From NCBI GenBank assembly GCA_030522415.1, contig CM060106.1:26013967-26077966 (forward strand): 64,000 nt of DNA. The letters run 5' to 3'. Numbering within the stretch: the stretch's first letter is position 1; every line of letters begins with the position of its first letter. The notes under the pieces are model-generated. The model searched no databases. It was not told where the DNA came from and was given only the letters and a program-made list of their open reading frames with translations. This document shows positions 63,654 to 64,000 of the stretch, piece by piece. This DNA is from Channallabes apus. Taxonomy: Eukaryota > Chordata > Actinopteri > Siluriformes > Clariidae. The position numbers and the translations under genes were made by a program.

Positions 63654-64000
63654 GTAAGCAGTGACGTTGTTTTTATTACTCAGAGCATGTTCTTGTTTGC
63701 TGGTTTGCCTTTTCTATCCTGCTGAATTTTACGCCGTTGCTAAATGCTAAAGTTTAGGCACTGAGACTCGGTATTAGCACGAAAGCTAATACGAGTAGTT
63801 TGTTTTTTCTCCTCTTTCCTGAGCAGTTGGATCTTTTCTGTCACGTTATGTTTGTTTATATGTTTGTTTCTTTTGCTTCACACACATGTGTGTGTATGTT
63901 TAGCTGTGCTACATTTATCAGGGGAAATGTGTTGCTGACGATGAGGCTCAGTGTGAACAGAATCAGACCGTTTTCAGTTTGTTTTAGTTAGGCTAGCTTG

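Overview
This window looks like the nuclear genome of a ray-finned fish, most likely an otophysan such as a catfish. Its protein genes are vertebrate, split by GT-AG introns. Between them lie fish-type repeats: HE1/DANA-like tRNA-derived SINEs with GAAT-repeat tails, a V-SINE-like copy, many Tc1/mariner elements, hAT-type elements, an L1/Tx1-type LINE and a CR1/L2-type LINE. The species is an inference from repeat content and cannot be proven from this sequence.

Two complete vertebrate genes can be rebuilt exon by exon. (1) A plus-strand M-cadherin gene (cdh15) runs from 9857 to 39592 in 14 coding exons, encoding 806 residues. It has a signal peptide, a short propeptide ending in RVKR, five EC repeats, one membrane span and a catenin-binding tail. 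(2) A minus-strand paraplegin gene (spg7) runs from 54860 down to 43358 in 17 coding exons, encoding 784 residues. It is a mitochondrial m-AAA protease subunit with Walker A, Walker B and HESGH motifs intact. The two genes converge tail to tail. A CpG-rich block at about 62.8-63.65 kb ends in a consensus splice donor and looks like the non-coding first exon of a third, plus-strand gene. In human the neighbour head-to-head with SPG7 is ANKRD11, so that is the leading guess, but nothing in the sequence proves it.

Layout. 1-9.7 kb: intergenic, with SINEs and decayed Tc1/mariner copies. 9.8-39.6 kb: cdh15, whose introns and 3' flank hold an intact Tc1-like element (20.5-22.2 kb), a 1.8-kb AT-rich DNA element inserted in a SINE (24.5-26.3 kb), a full-length two-ORF LINE with a perfect 14-bp target duplication (27.16-32.91 kb) and a second, unrelated intact Tc1-like element (36.5-38.1 kb). 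40.0-41.6 kb: a near-twin of the first Tc1 in the opposite direction, with a dead ORF. 43.1-55.0 kb: spg7, holding hAT-type elements and SINEs; its start is preceded by perfect ETS-type and NRF-1-type sites. 55-62 kb: repeat-rich, including two copies of one LINE nested head to head (a large inverted repeat) and a palindrome made of two Tc1 halves. 62-64 kb: two perfect GTCACGTGAC palindromes and the CpG-rich putative first exon.

The two genes do not form a functional pathway: one is a muscle adhesion receptor and the other a mitochondrial protease. Their adjacency reflects conserved synteny, since CDH15, ANKRD11 and SPG7 lie close together at human 16q24.3. I found no CRISPR, prophage, operon or other microbial system, and no clearly new molecular system. 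The most notable material is the set of apparently young or intact mobile elements inside cdh15 and the nested and inverted repeat structures downstream.
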